From NCBI RefSeq assembly GCF_048544455.1, contig NC_133538.1, positions 25,977,969 to 26,041,968 on the forward strand: 64,000 nucleotides of DNA, read 5' to 3'. This DNA comes from Silene latifolia (taxonomy: Eukaryota; Streptophyta; Magnoliopsida; Caryophyllales; Caryophyllaceae). The stretch's first letter is position 1, and the number at the start of each line of letters is the position of its first letter. This document shows, one piece after another, positions 1 through 9,667 of this stretch. A model generated the notes under the pieces. The model did no database searches, had not been told where the DNA came from, and saw only the letters and a program-made list of their open reading frames with translations. A program made the position numbers and the translations under genes.

Positions 1-63
1 ATTCAGGTCGATCTTCACAGGGAGGCAAGATATTTGTAGAAGTCCGTCTACTTGGTCACAAAT

Positions 64-85
64 GGGGGGGGGGGGGGAGGGGGGG
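64..85 (+). repeat. Poly-G tract (14 G, A, 7 G)
   Basis: A run of fourteen G, one A and seven G lies inside the LTR. The matching place in the second LTR (near 2330-2340) only has 'ttggggtg', so the tract expanded in this copy. It could form a G-quadruplex, or be a length error of sequencing. Confidence 0.9.
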
Positions 86-951
86 TTGTTTGATTTGTTA
101 TCTAAACTATGAGTTTTGAAGGGAAGAGAAATAAAGGACAAGAGCAGTAAAGGCAGGAAATGATTTTAAACTATCAGATAAAGAGGGACATGTCAGGATT
201 TCAGTTCACTACGGTAGTCCAGTGACTCAGCTGTAAATGACTCAGACGAATTAATGTAAGACGTATGTTGAAAGGTCCTCTCGGTCCACTTTCTATCCTA
301 AAATATCGCTAACTTAACTTTCATTCTCGTCAGGGTAGTCTACTGTTCATAGCAGGCCTATTTAGTCCAATCTTTCGATCTAGGATTAATTTTAGCCAAA
401 TTAAGGGTTAACTTAGAAGTGTGCACTCAACTAAGTCGAATAAATACAATTAAATTGCTATGGTGACAGAACCTTGTAATCAATTCGTCTTATTCATTTA
501 CTACATCGTCACTTTCCTACCGCAGATCCCCTAATCCCAACATGAAAGGGGTTTAGCTACTCATATCACTAATTAAACTAACAAAAGAGATAAAATTCCA
601 AAGAAGAAACATAATGAAATAAATAATAAATTGCATAAAGAGAAATTAGGGCAAAGGAAATAAATAGAGTAAACGATAAATTAAGCAAACAATGATTGAT
701 TATTATAAAGATGAGAGGAAGGAATTACAATCGAGCGAATTCCAGCGTAAAGAACACAAATTCCGAGCGAGAATAATCCCAAAAGTAAGGTTAGAGTAGA
801 GAGAAATAAGCAACGTAACAAGTTTACAGTAGAAAGTTTAGATGATCAAAAGATCGATCCTAATGACCTAGTAAAGCATGCTTAAATAGCAAAGTAATTA
901 AGTTTAGCGAAATTAAACATAACACGGGCTGTTTAAAGCCCATAAATAGCG

Positions 952-1145
952 AAACCACTCGATCGAGTGGATTAAAACCACTCGATCGAGCAAACATCTC
1001 AGCGAATCTACTCGATCGAGTAGAAAGTTACTCGATCGAGTAACTGGCGTTTCTGCAAGATAAGGATCGAGTGGAAAACCACTCGATCGACCACCAGAGG
1101 ACGTAGAAACCACTCGATCGAGTGGTAAAACTGCTCGATCGAGTT
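952..1145. repeat. Cluster of CTCGATCGAG palindromes in Athila LTR
   Basis: At least six copies of the 10-bp perfect palindrome CTCGATCGAG, or the longer CCACTCGATCGAGTGG (955-970), occur within 190 bp (for example 981-990, 1011-1020, 1031-1040, 1112-1121, 1134-1143), with one-sided variants near 1065 and 1082. Spacing is irregular at about 20-30 bp. The second LTR has an equivalent cluster at 3525-3765. Function unknown. Confidence 0.9.
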
Positions 1146-1424
1146 CTTTATCTTCAAATCAGCTCAAGTCCGCGCCTAAATGCCTCGTAATCCGTGCCAT
1201 GACGCTTCCAAATACAGTATCTCACTCTGGAACAATCCAGTCTCCTCTAAATGCATGCAAAAAGGACGAAAAAGGGTGAGATTCCGCTACTTTCGCGTTC
1301 ATTTCTACAAAATGGACAAAACGAACAAAGTAGCCAATTCGGGGTAAAATACCATAGAAACAGTATAGAAATGCATCGAAATGCGTGCTAAAATAGGCTA
1401 AAAAGACTATATAAAAAGCACGTA

Positions 1425-2078
1425 TCACCGACCCCATGCTTTATATAAATTCTCATCTGGAGTTTGTTTAAAACTTGTAATCTTCCCTCTCAATGCATTA
1501 GTTCTTTGTGGAGGAAAGTATCTCTTATAAAAAGCAAGGGCCAAGGTCTCCAAGTTGGTAATTCCAGCCGCAGTCCTATCCAGACTAGTTAGCCACTCTC
1601 GGGATTCATCAGTAAGAGAGAAATGAAAAAAGACTTCATTTATCTTGTCTTGTGTCACTCCCTTAGTAGCGGGAATGGTAGAACAATAATCTGTAAATAC
1701 CTCCATATGCTTCCTCGGGTCCTCACCAGCTACTCCACGATACAGGTTTCTTTCCACCAGATTAATGTAAGACGGCCGAATATCAAATGTATTCCCATCT
1801 TCCGTTACAAGATTAAATCCTTTAGGAATGGAGTCAGTTGTAGGCTCGGAATGACTGGCAGTATTAGGCATCTTTGCAGATTTGGTTGCGGAAATAGAAG
1901 TGTCTTCTTCTAAAGACTGGTCTTCTACAAAAGTAAAGTTTTCAATATCAGGTTCAAAAGTATTCAAGGCTTTCTCTTGACGATTCTTTCTCAACAAGTT
2001 CTGTCTACAGCGAAAAGTCCACTCCGGTTCAGGATCGGCTGGTACTAATTCTGACCTGTTAGACCTGGGCATAAACAA
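1425..2078 (-). pseudogene. Athila-type gag fragment, cut off at the LTR
   Basis: The minus-strand reading frame of 217 codons starts about 95 bp after the primer-binding site, as gag does in Athila elements. Its second half matches the Retrotrans_gag fold: 'FIDIRPSYINLVERN'-type text, then the motif 'FHFSLTDESREWL', then 'LALAFYKRYFPP'. Gag forms the virus-like particle of the retrotransposon. The frame stops with 'LYKAWGR' exactly where the 3' LTR begins, so the rest of gag and all of pro-pol are missing. The internal region is only about 770 bp. The piece is therefore a deletion derivative that cannot code for a functional capsid. The family call is firm; the way it was truncated is inference. 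Confidence 0.85.
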
Positions 2079-2174
2079 AACTAAGAAAGAAAAATAATAA
2101 GAACTGTCTCAAGGAATTGTAAAGCCCTTGAGACTAAGACAAACAAAAATCGACAAGTAAATAGGCTAATTGCC

Positions 2175-2192
2175 TCCCCAGCAACGGCGCCA
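2175..2192 (-). promoter_or_regulatory. Primer-binding site, tRNA-Asp type (Athila element 1)
   Basis: The minus strand reads TGGCGCCGTTGCTGGGGA, one base different from the usual Athila tRNA-Asp site. It lies 5 bp from the LTR edge at 2198 and sets the element's orientation as minus. Confidence 0.88.
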
Positions 2193-2406
2193 AAATTTGA
2201 CACGGCTGTCGCAACCCTATTAAAAATAAACCAACTGGCTCAACTAATATAGTAGCGGTAAGTCGGATATCGTACTCCACAGGGAGGCTATTATATCTAC
2301 TTGTTATCTAGTCCGTGACCGTAACAGATTGGGGTGTTTTGATTTGATTTGTAAACTAATAACTTGAGTTAAATGGCAAAAAGAGAGAGAACAATAACAA
2401 TACTAA

Positions 2407-2722
2407 GGCCTCGTTTGGTTGCCCGTGGTAATACAATTCCACCGGAATATCAAATTCATGGGAATTGAACTCCCACATGAAATTCATGTGAATTAACAAA
2501 ATTTGTTTGGTTGCCGATGTAGGAATTCAATTACACCGGAGTTTGCAATTACCTAGGGGGGCCTAGGTAATTCAACTCCTTTACTGTGGAGGACTTGGAA
2601 ACTCCTTGAAGAATGGAATGCCTACATCATGGCAAAAAAAAAAGCAACCAAACAAGTTACAATTTTGTAATTCATGGGATTTTCCAACTCCCATGATTTA
2701 CAAGGGGCAACCAAACGAGACC
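2407..2722. mobile_element. Tourist-like (PIF/Harbinger) MITE
   Basis: A 316-bp element has terminal inverted repeats GGCCTCGTTTGGTTGCCC at the left and, read from the right end inward, GGTCTCGTTTGGTTGCCC (17 of 18 match). It is flanked by the 3-bp duplication TAA (2404-2406 and 2723-2725), the target preferred by PIF/Harbinger elements. There is no coding capacity, so it would move only with a transposase supplied elsewhere. It interrupts the Athila 5' LTR and is missing from the partner LTR. Confidence 0.92.
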
Positions 2723-3524
2723 TAAAAATGAAATAACATGTGATCAAATAAAGAGAGAAATGCTAGGATGTCGGTTCACCATAATATCACATAATTCTGT
2801 TAAGGGTAGGTCAGTCGATCTGATGTGAGAAGGGTAAAGGAAAGATCCTCTCGGTCGGCTATCTGCCCTAGAATACTACCAACTTAGCTTTCACCCTCAT
2901 TAGTGTAGTCTACTCTTCATAACATGTTTTTTTCATTTCAATCTCTCGATCTAGGTCTGAATTTAACCAGATTAACTAGTTTAGATGCGTTCACTCAACT
3001 AAACGATTACAATTAAATTGCTATGAATCAGTTCTCACAATCAAAACCGTCTAATCTAATTATAACATCATTGCTTCACTACCATGGTTCCCCTAATCCT
3101 AACACAAAAGGATTTAGCTACGCATATTCATAATGAAACTAATAACAATAATGGATGAAGTAATCGAAGACATAATATAAAGATGATGAAGATGAAATAA
3201 CATAAACTTAACAACAACACAAATTAAAACGGAAATTAAGAGTAAGGATTAAGTATGCAGAAGAAGATTAAATTAAATCAAGGGAGTAAGAAGGATTACA
3301 AAGTATAAGATACGGCAAATAGAATGAAGTAATGTTGAACAAGAGAGAATAAAAGTGTCTGCTAAATGAATGCTTAAGAGTAATTAAGAGTTTCTGAGAT
3401 TAATGAAAGATAACCCTAACCTAAGTGACGTCTTTCCTTTATATAGGAAAGATATTTATTAAACACGTAATGAACAAAATAAATAAGTTCTCACGATAAA
3501 AGCTCACGTATACTAGCACAGCTC

Positions 3525-3765
3525 TCAATCGAGCAACTTCATTCTCCTCGATCGAGCAAATCCTCAGCTGAACCTCTCGATCGAGTACTTCACATACTCG
3601 ATCGAGGAACCACAAAGTACCACCTCTCGATCGAGTACTTCACATACTCGATCGAGGAACCTCAAAGTACCACCTCTCGATCGAGAACAGCAGGCTCTTA
3701 ATTGAGGTCTTCTCACCACCCATATCTACTCGATCGAACAGAAAGGCTAACAAAAGCCTTCGATC
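3525..3765. repeat. CTCGATCGAG palindromes with a 50-bp tandem repeat
   Basis: Palindromic CTCGATCGAG cores recur throughout. A 50-bp unit starting 'cctctcgatcgagtacttc' repeats from 3573 and 3623, with a partial third copy from 3673. Each unit holds two palindromes about 18 bp apart. The region is the counterpart of 952-1145 in the other LTR. Confidence 0.9.
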
Positions 3766-4049
3766 GAGTACACTGCCACTGAACCAGCTCCATACTTCGT
3801 TGATCAACTTCAGAGACCAATTTACGCATCACGAGGCATAGTAATTCCGCTTCAATTCTTCCATCTTCATAAATGCATGCTAAGGGGCATAAAAAGGCAT
3901 GATTCCGCTACTTTCGTGTTCGTTCCTGCAAATAAAGCAAAGCGAACCAAAGTAGACTATTTGGGGCATTTCGTAGCTTAATACTATGAGAATCGCATAG
4001 AAATAAGTGCAATAAAGGCTTAAAAAGGCTATATAAAAAGCAAGTATCA

Positions 4050-6208
4050 AGAGGTCGGGGTCACTTTGGAGGACTACGGCATGATCTCTGGCTTGCCCTG
4101 CAGAGATGAGCTGATAGTTTGGCCCGTAACGGCCATAAGGGAGGATTTAGCCGAGGCTAGAGGTTTGATCGGATGGAACCTGGCCAAGGCTGCGGCTAGG
4201 GTACCTGGCCCAGTCCCGAGTTCTTACGTTAAGGAATACTTTGATGGTAAGACTCTGGCGAGAGTACAGATGACTACAGATGGTGAAATGGTGCCTCCTC
4301 CACCATGTACAGCTGAGCAGCGAGCCTGACTGTGGCTCTTGGGGTTTCTGTCTTCGATTTACTTCGGAGAGAAAGGGGAGAGGTTGTTGACGAAGCTTCT
4401 TCCCTTCCTTGCTGACTTGAGTAGCCCAGGTCGTTGGGACATGGTTACTCCTAGCTTTGCGGTCCTTATACGGTACAAGAGGGCCATGGTTCGTCCCGAG
4501 CTGATGAAGAAGGGGACTTCTCCTACTACTGTCGGTCCAGGTCTCATTTTGGAGGTATGAACCTTCCTTTTTATTTTGCCATTTGTTGATAAATCTGCTT
4601 ATAAATGAAAGATCATTTGAAAGCATGAATCTTGAGTTGAGATGAATTTTGATTTGAGCTTGAATTTGAAAATATTTTTTCGAAGAGATTTTTTGCTTTC
4701 TTTTTTTTGAGATTGAAATCTTGAAATTGAAATTTTGAACTTGAACTTGACTTTGACATTGAAATTTTGAACTTGAATTTGTTTGAAATTTTTGAACTTG
4801 AATTTTATTGAATTTGTTTGAAATTTTTTAATTTGAGTTTGATTTTGAATTGAAATTTTTTAATTTGAGTTTGATTTGAATTTTTGAAATTTGATTTGAG
4901 TTATTATTTTGAATCAAGTTTGAAAGATTTTTCTTGGAATTGAGTTTGAATTGAATTTGGAAATTTGAATTGATCCTAAACTAAATTACTTGATAGATCA
5001 TTTTAATAGAAATTGAAGTTTCGGACTGGATTATTGTATCGTTTTTGTTTTTCAGGCATGGGTATACTCATACATCCCCGGCTTCTCTCCCAATATGGCA
5101 GTGGACATGGCAAGAGAGTATCATGTCGTTAGAGACTGGACCGTGTGTCGGCAGAAGAGCCAGCGATCTTCTTACGACACCTCTAGGAGGGGTTTCAACG
5201 CCGTGCAGCTTGACAATGTAAGCATTTTTATTACTCTTGATTTTTACTTGTCTTTGAAACCATAGTGATCATAGGAATGACCTGTGCCATCCTTTTCAGT
5301 GGGTGCCGAGACCTTGGGAGGACTACACTGGCGCTCCATCCTTCGTAGGAGTTCGAGTAGGCTGCTTCTGGCGACGCCCATGGGACCTGTGTGGTACCTG
5401 GGTGAGCGGTTGGCTCGATAGTGCCTCTGTGATGCTTTTGAGGTTCCCATCTATCCTCCACGGATGATGTTTAGGGAATCTTTAAAGGCTGAGAGGATGG
5501 CTGACCTCGCCGAAGCGAGTGGTGACGCTCTCTTTCTTCCCGAGCTTGAGTATTGGCCGATCGTGGTAAGTATAAGTCCTTTTGAGTATTTGAAATTTGA
5601 AATGACATGTTCGAGTATAGCTTGGAAATGATAATTGTATCTTGGCAGGAGATCGAGGCGGCGGGCGTCGAGCCACCTGCTTTTCCCGAGACACTCGAGT
5701 ACCCTGGGCCAGCTGGTACGACGGTGCTGATGGAGATTCCGTCTTTCACTGAAGTGGTGACAGAGGCTGGACTCGATGAGTGGCAGCATGTCATGAGGAG
5801 GGTAAGCCCTCAGTTTAGGCTTGTTCTATCTTTTTAAAGTAATTGTGTAAGCACATGGTTTTCATCCTTGTTTTATTATTTGAAATGTAGGTGGCACCGT
5901 CGATGCATGCGGAGCTGTGGCGGATGGCCAACCGGTTGCAAGCGACAGCCGTTGAGGCTCTTCCGTGTGGTCCACGTCGGCAGGTATGAACCTCCCTTTT
6001 CTCTTTCTTGATATGTGTGAACATTTGAAGCATTTACGAAGTATTTTCCTTCTCTTGCTTTATCATTTATAAATTTGCTTCCTTCAAGAGGGAGCGTGAG
6101 CTCGAGGAGTCGCGTAAGGAGACGGCTCGCTTGTCGAGGGAGCTAGAGGTTCGAGATGCTGACGTTGCCATCCTTGAGGCGATGGTAGCTGAGTTGAGGG
6201 GTCTCTAG
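4050..6208 (+). pseudogene. Plant mobile domain (PMD / MAIN-like) gene, 5'-truncated, with introns
   Basis: The first exon enters abruptly at the Athila LTR edge with 'VTLEDYGMISGLP', a typical start block of the plant mobile domain (aminotransferase-like, PF10536; relatives are MAIN, MAIL1 and PP7-long-form proteins). Likely exons: 4050-4555, 5056-5217, 5301-5565, 5649-5800, 5891-5980 and 6090-6208. Introns have GT...AG borders, and the joins keep PMD-like text such as 'AWVYSYIPGFSP' and 'GPVWYLGERL'. The last exon is charged and probably a coiled coil, ending at TAG 6206-6208. Lesions: TGA at 4327-4329, a frameshift near 5340-5380, and TAG near 5420. MAIN-type proteins act in nuclear transcript control and transposon silencing, but many PMD copies sit in transposons. 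Here it lies antisense beside a Tat element, so element cargo is as likely as a host gene. Exon borders are my reading. Confidence 0.72.
4640..4990 (+). repeat. Low-complexity TTGAA/TTTGAA tract in intron
   Basis: About 350 bp made almost only of TTGAA-, TTTGAA- and GAATTT-like units fill most of the first visible intron of the PMD pseudogene. The tract is T-rich and shows no coding signal. Confidence 0.85.
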
Positions 6209-6995
6209 CTGATTGTTGTGGCTAGTGTTGTTTTTTTGTACATTTTATGCTTTTGGGCATGAGCCCGAATTTTGTTGTACATATAAATGTTTTGCTGTAT
6301 ATATGTCGTGGCCTGCGAGCCATTTTTTGATGCTGGGTGTGAAATATGCTAGTACCTGCAGGTTTGCTTGGAAACAGGTTTGACATTTTAACGGTTTACG
6401 CCGTCATGCTGCCGAAATTCATACAGAAAAAGCACGCATAGCACATATAGCACGAAATTTTGCTTTAAATAGCACAGAACGCAACTTGATCAAGTGGAAA
6501 AAAAAAAGAAAAAAAAGGTACCCCATTGTAGTGAGCAAAACGAAATGACTCGAGGCGCGGCGGATAATGGGAGTGCGTCCCCCTAAAAAAAAGGAAAAAC
6601 GCAAATAGGTTTCAAAAGTTTGAGACGAGGAAATGATGGAAATGATTCCCCAAAATAAAAATGAAACAAAAAATGGGTAAGTGTGCATTTTAACAAAACG
6701 TGAAATGACAATATCGTCTCAAAAAGTGAACCCGCATTGAATTAGGATTCCATAACAAATTTGGAATAATCAAGTGAGGAAATAAGAATTTTCGTAAAAC
6801 TAAACACATATCCCTATAAGAATGGGAAAGTCCAAGCCAAGTCCTGATTTAGGAAAGATCCTTTACGGTAATTGCAGAAAATTGAGTTGGGGAAGAGGCG
6901 CAGCATGAGCTGCGATTCTTCCAAATGGTGCCGCAGTTGCTGCGTTTTCTCCCCAAGTGTTCTCTTCCTGAGCGATTTTTTGAAAGGCCGAATTG
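6209..6995. other. Spacer between two antisense genes
   Basis: AT-rich sequence with no open frame of recognisable family. The first 100 bp may be the 3' untranslated end of the PMD gene. A-rich runs near 6495-6520 and 6580-6600 are the only visible features. Confidence 0.5.
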
Positions 6996-7003
6996 TATAA
7001 ATA
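6996..7003 (+). promoter_or_regulatory. Candidate TATA box of the DUF7745-like gene
   Basis: TATAAATA lies 89 bp upstream of the ATG at 7092, a usual distance for a plant promoter with a short leader. Inferred from sequence only. Confidence 0.55.
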
Positions 7004-7091
7004 GAGATCTCGGATTAGCTTCTATTCTTACAATTGTCCCTTCTATCACTCCGTAATACAATATTTCTCTCAAAAGGATATTTCAAGAAAA

Positions 7092-8584
7092 ATGGATGCT
7101 TTCGAATCCCGACTCAAGGAATGGACCAACGAGTTTTCAAGCGTGGAGAAATATAACATGGGTATTTTCGGATCCAATATGAGTTTTAAACAGGTGAAAG
7201 TGATAAGACCCTTTCTTGATGCTTGTCTTGAGTATTGGAACCCGGAGTATCATGTTTTCGCCTTTCCTGGAGCTGAAATTTATCCTTTTCCCGAAGAATT
7301 TGCCGCGATTGGAGGATGGGATACAGAAAGTCTCCCAGCGTTACCATCTAGGTCTCAAGGGTATAAGAATAAATTTAGGGATCTTCTTGGATTGACCAAA
7401 GCTGAAGTTGACCATCTTGTAACTTCCAAAGGTGTCCGGATCTTCGATTTTATTGACCGCTTTATAGATAGGGAGGGCCCTTCTATTTATATGCTGCGAG
7501 GCGCATAGCTTTTGGATTTTGCCTGCTTCATTGTTTTGTCTTGAAAGGCCATGTTGACGCGGAGATGAGAGGTGACTCGTGGTTTTTGAATATCATCGAG
7601 CAAATGGAGCTGCGCAAGAGTCCAGCTTGCCTGGTATTAGGAGAGATTATCTAAGGGTTGGATAGTCGGAAGGCTAATCGTGAGCTCCCGTATCTTAGAG
7701 GTCCTATCATTTTACACATAAAATGCTTCCGTTTATTCTCTTTTTTTCTTTGATTGTTTGTTTTTTTTCCGATGATGGGTACATTAATACTCGTCACCTT
7801 TTTGCAGACTTGGTTGATGGAAACACTGCGATTAATCGAGCCCCCAGTTTACGTGCCCGGATATCGATCACGATCGATCGTGATGAGGACGAGGTTGTAT
7901 ATGGTTGATTTCACTCGATTTTGCAACTACTGAGAGAACAAACTAAAGAATGAAGGAGGACCATTGATTAGATGGGTTGTCCCTTGGTGGCATCTCAGGG
8001 CATTGACAGGAATATCGTCCCTAGATTCTACTCGATCCATTCGTATCCCAGGCTTGAAGTTCATGGTCCAGTTCTTTCCGGAGAGGCTAATGAGGCAGGT
8101 CGGTATGAGGCAAAAGATTTTGAAGCTTGACATTGTTCCACATGTGGCTTTGGTGCATACGTCTAAGACTTACTTTGAGTGAGCTTTGCGTTGGACTCAA
8201 AGAAACATGTGGTTTATTCCTGTCCCGGTTGGTTCGTTGTGGGTTTCATACTCTTATTTGCAGTGGGCCAAGGCTAGCACCTTGGAAGAGCGCGAAAAGT
8301 TGAGGAAGCATGAGCCGATTGACTACAAGATCTGCGAGGTAGCGATGGAGAATAAGAAGTACTTGACTGAAGAAGAGGAAGAAGTTGGATTCCGAGTCGT
8401 CCGCCTGGAGAAGAAACCGAAGAATGCACCTGCTGAGAAAATGATTGTGGATCGAAATGGAAAGACGAGGCCTTAAGAAATACCGTTGGTGATTAGGTCG
8501 GAGATAACGCAAAAGCGTCCCCCTCGTGGTCGAGACAAGAAGTGTGATGTAAATGACAAAGGCAAGGGGAAGATGGAAGAATAG
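7092..8584 (+). pseudogene. DUF7745-like protein gene, degenerate
   Basis: The first frame (7092-7508) has the pattern I associate with the DUF7745 family of PMD-like plant proteins: 'VIRPFLDACLEYWNPEYHVF', then 'YPFPEEFAAIGGW'. The text continues after a frameshift near 7500 ('LLHCFVLKGHVDAEMRG') and a TAA near 7652. A probable intron ends at 'ttttgcag' near 7806. It then resumes at 7964 with 'RWVVPWWHLRALTG' and 'FFPERLMRQVGMRQKI', is stopped by TGA 8180-8182, continues to TAA 8474-8476, and ends with a basic tail ('RPPRGRDKK') at TAG 8582-8584. At least four lesions make it a pseudogene. No biochemical role is known to me. It runs tail-to-tail with the Tat integrase (ends 9128), so it may be an antisense gene of that element. 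Confidence 0.6.
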
Positions 8585-9127
8585 GAATAGCCTGAGTCTT
8601 TATATTATTTATTATTATTACTATTTGTAATAAACGGCGGGATTTTTAGAATCCAAGCCTAGCATTTCATTTCAGCATTTATATATTATTTAGCGTTTTA
8701 TTAATAGATGAATAAATCGATTGTTATTAGTTAGGAACTTAAAGTTGGCTCCCTTTATTTATTCTTTCGAATTCCAAGTGCTAAAGCAAAGGTCCTTCTA
8801 TTTACATTTTAAAAGTGATTGGGTTGTTTCTCGTGAAGGATTGCCTACGTATTCATTGAAAATAAAATCAAACCAAGAACGTAGTTCAAAAAATGGAAAA
8901 TGTAAAGGAATAAATGTTCGAAGCAAGAGCTTGTAATGAACAAAGGGAATAAGCATGGTGCTTTATTTACTCTTTGAGAATGCAATTTATATTGATGATA
9001 CTAAGAATAAAAATAATTCCAAAACGCAAGAGCGAAGTGGCACGAATCTTGAAGTTTGGCCAGTGCCTTGTATTTAGTGTCGCAAGAGCGGCACATAGGT
9101 CTCGCGTGGCGCTTTTCTAGAACTATT
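8585..9127. other. Tat element region downstream of integrase
   Basis: This 540-bp stretch lies between the antisense DUF7745-like gene and the end of Tat pol. It contains plant-like polyadenylation context ('gtaataaac' near 8626) and the conserved Tat motif at 8835-8887 on the minus strand. No coding frame is recognisable. Confidence 0.55.
8835..8887 (-). promoter_or_regulatory. Conserved Tat 3'-region motif (copy 1)
   Basis: Read on the minus strand it starts GAACTACG, has TTTGATT about 9 bp later and ends GAATACGTAGGCAATCCTTC. The same ordered blocks occur at 38299-38352 and 39823-39878 in the gag-only Tat element. It marks this stretch as 3' non-coding DNA of the minus-strand Tat element. 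Function unknown. Confidence 0.7.
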
Positions 9128-9667
9128 CTAAGGGTAATATCGTTTGAGCTAGTCTAGATTAGCCGAATTTGAAAACTCGTTTCTGTCTAAATCTGTAATT
9201 CTAACCGCACCCCCGAGAGAATGGTTTTGACTAAGTATGGACCTGCTCAATTAGGTTTGAATTTTCCCCTTGGGTCGACTGGTAGAAGAGCTCGAACATA
9301 TTTGAGCACTAGATCTCCCTCCTTGATGTTTCGAGGTTTAACTTTCTTGTTGAAAGCTCTTCGAATTCGCGCTTGATATGTTTGAACATTATGCAAGGCA
9401 CGCAGTCTTCGTTCGTCCAAGAGGACAAGTTCTTCATATCTGTCTCTATTCCATTCTGCTTTCGGGATCTGGCTTTCGAGTAGAATACGTAGAGATGGGA
9501 TCTCTAGCTCTACTTGTTGTATAGCTTCCATGCCATAAGCCAGATAGAAAGGAGTAGCCCCAGTGGGCGTCCAGTCTGAAGTTCGATATCCCCATAAGGC
9601 GAAGGGTATCTTGTTAGGCCAGTCTCGATAATTATCGATCATTTTCATGAGGATCATGACTACATTT
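9128..9667 (-). pseudogene. Tat integrase C-terminal part
   Basis: The minus-strand text has the typical Tat integrase tail: 'PFALWGYRTSDWTPTGATPF', 'YGMEAIQQVELEIPSLR', 'DLVLKYVRALLPVDPRGKF', then 'AGPYLVK' and 'LKRYY' before the stop near 9130. Integrase inserts the cDNA into chromosomal DNA; this part holds the end of the core fold and the C-terminal DNA-binding part. A stop at 9247 and a frameshift in the C-run near 9210 break it. The N-terminal half lies at 26977-27543, beyond copia A. The apparent N-terminus of the open frame (9668-9789) is really copia A LTR read antisense. Confidence 0.9.

Larger units (their letters stand above)
1..1427 (-). mobile_element. Athila-like element 1, 3' LTR (truncated by window edge)
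   Basis: This stretch aligns by eye with the LTR at 2198-4049: shared blocks include the 'cacagggaggc' start region, the 'cctctcggtc' block, a 'gtagtctact' block and the 'ttccgctactttcg' block. On the minus strand the LTR begins TGATACGTGC at 1427, followed by a TATA-like TTTTTATATAG. It carries a 14-G run (64-77) and the palindrome cluster 952-1145. Similarity to the other LTR is only moderate (roughly 70% by eye near the right end), so the element is either old or assembled from two subfamilies. No coding capacity is seen. The far LTR end and left TSD lie outside the window. Confidence 0.8.
2198..4049 (-). mobile_element. Athila-like element 1, 5' LTR
   Basis: The LTR is bounded by TG at 2198 and CA at 4049 (TGACACGG...AAGTATCA on the plus strand). 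It lies next to the PBS and aligns with the LTR at 1-1427. It contains a MITE (2407-2722) absent from the other LTR and a palindrome/tandem region (3525-3765). On the minus strand a TATA-like TTTTTATATAG follows the first ten bases. Its right border falls inside a plant mobile domain gene, so the element inserted into or deleted part of that gene. Confidence 0.85.

Noticed and set aside
952-1145. CRISPR-like reading of regularly repeated CTCGATCGAG
   Set aside because: The repeats are only 10-16 bp, spacing is irregular, it lies in a plant LTR and there are no cas genes.
4147-4626. 159-codon minus-strand frame
   Set aside because: Shadow of the PMD exon, whose plus-strand text has family motifs and splice borders.
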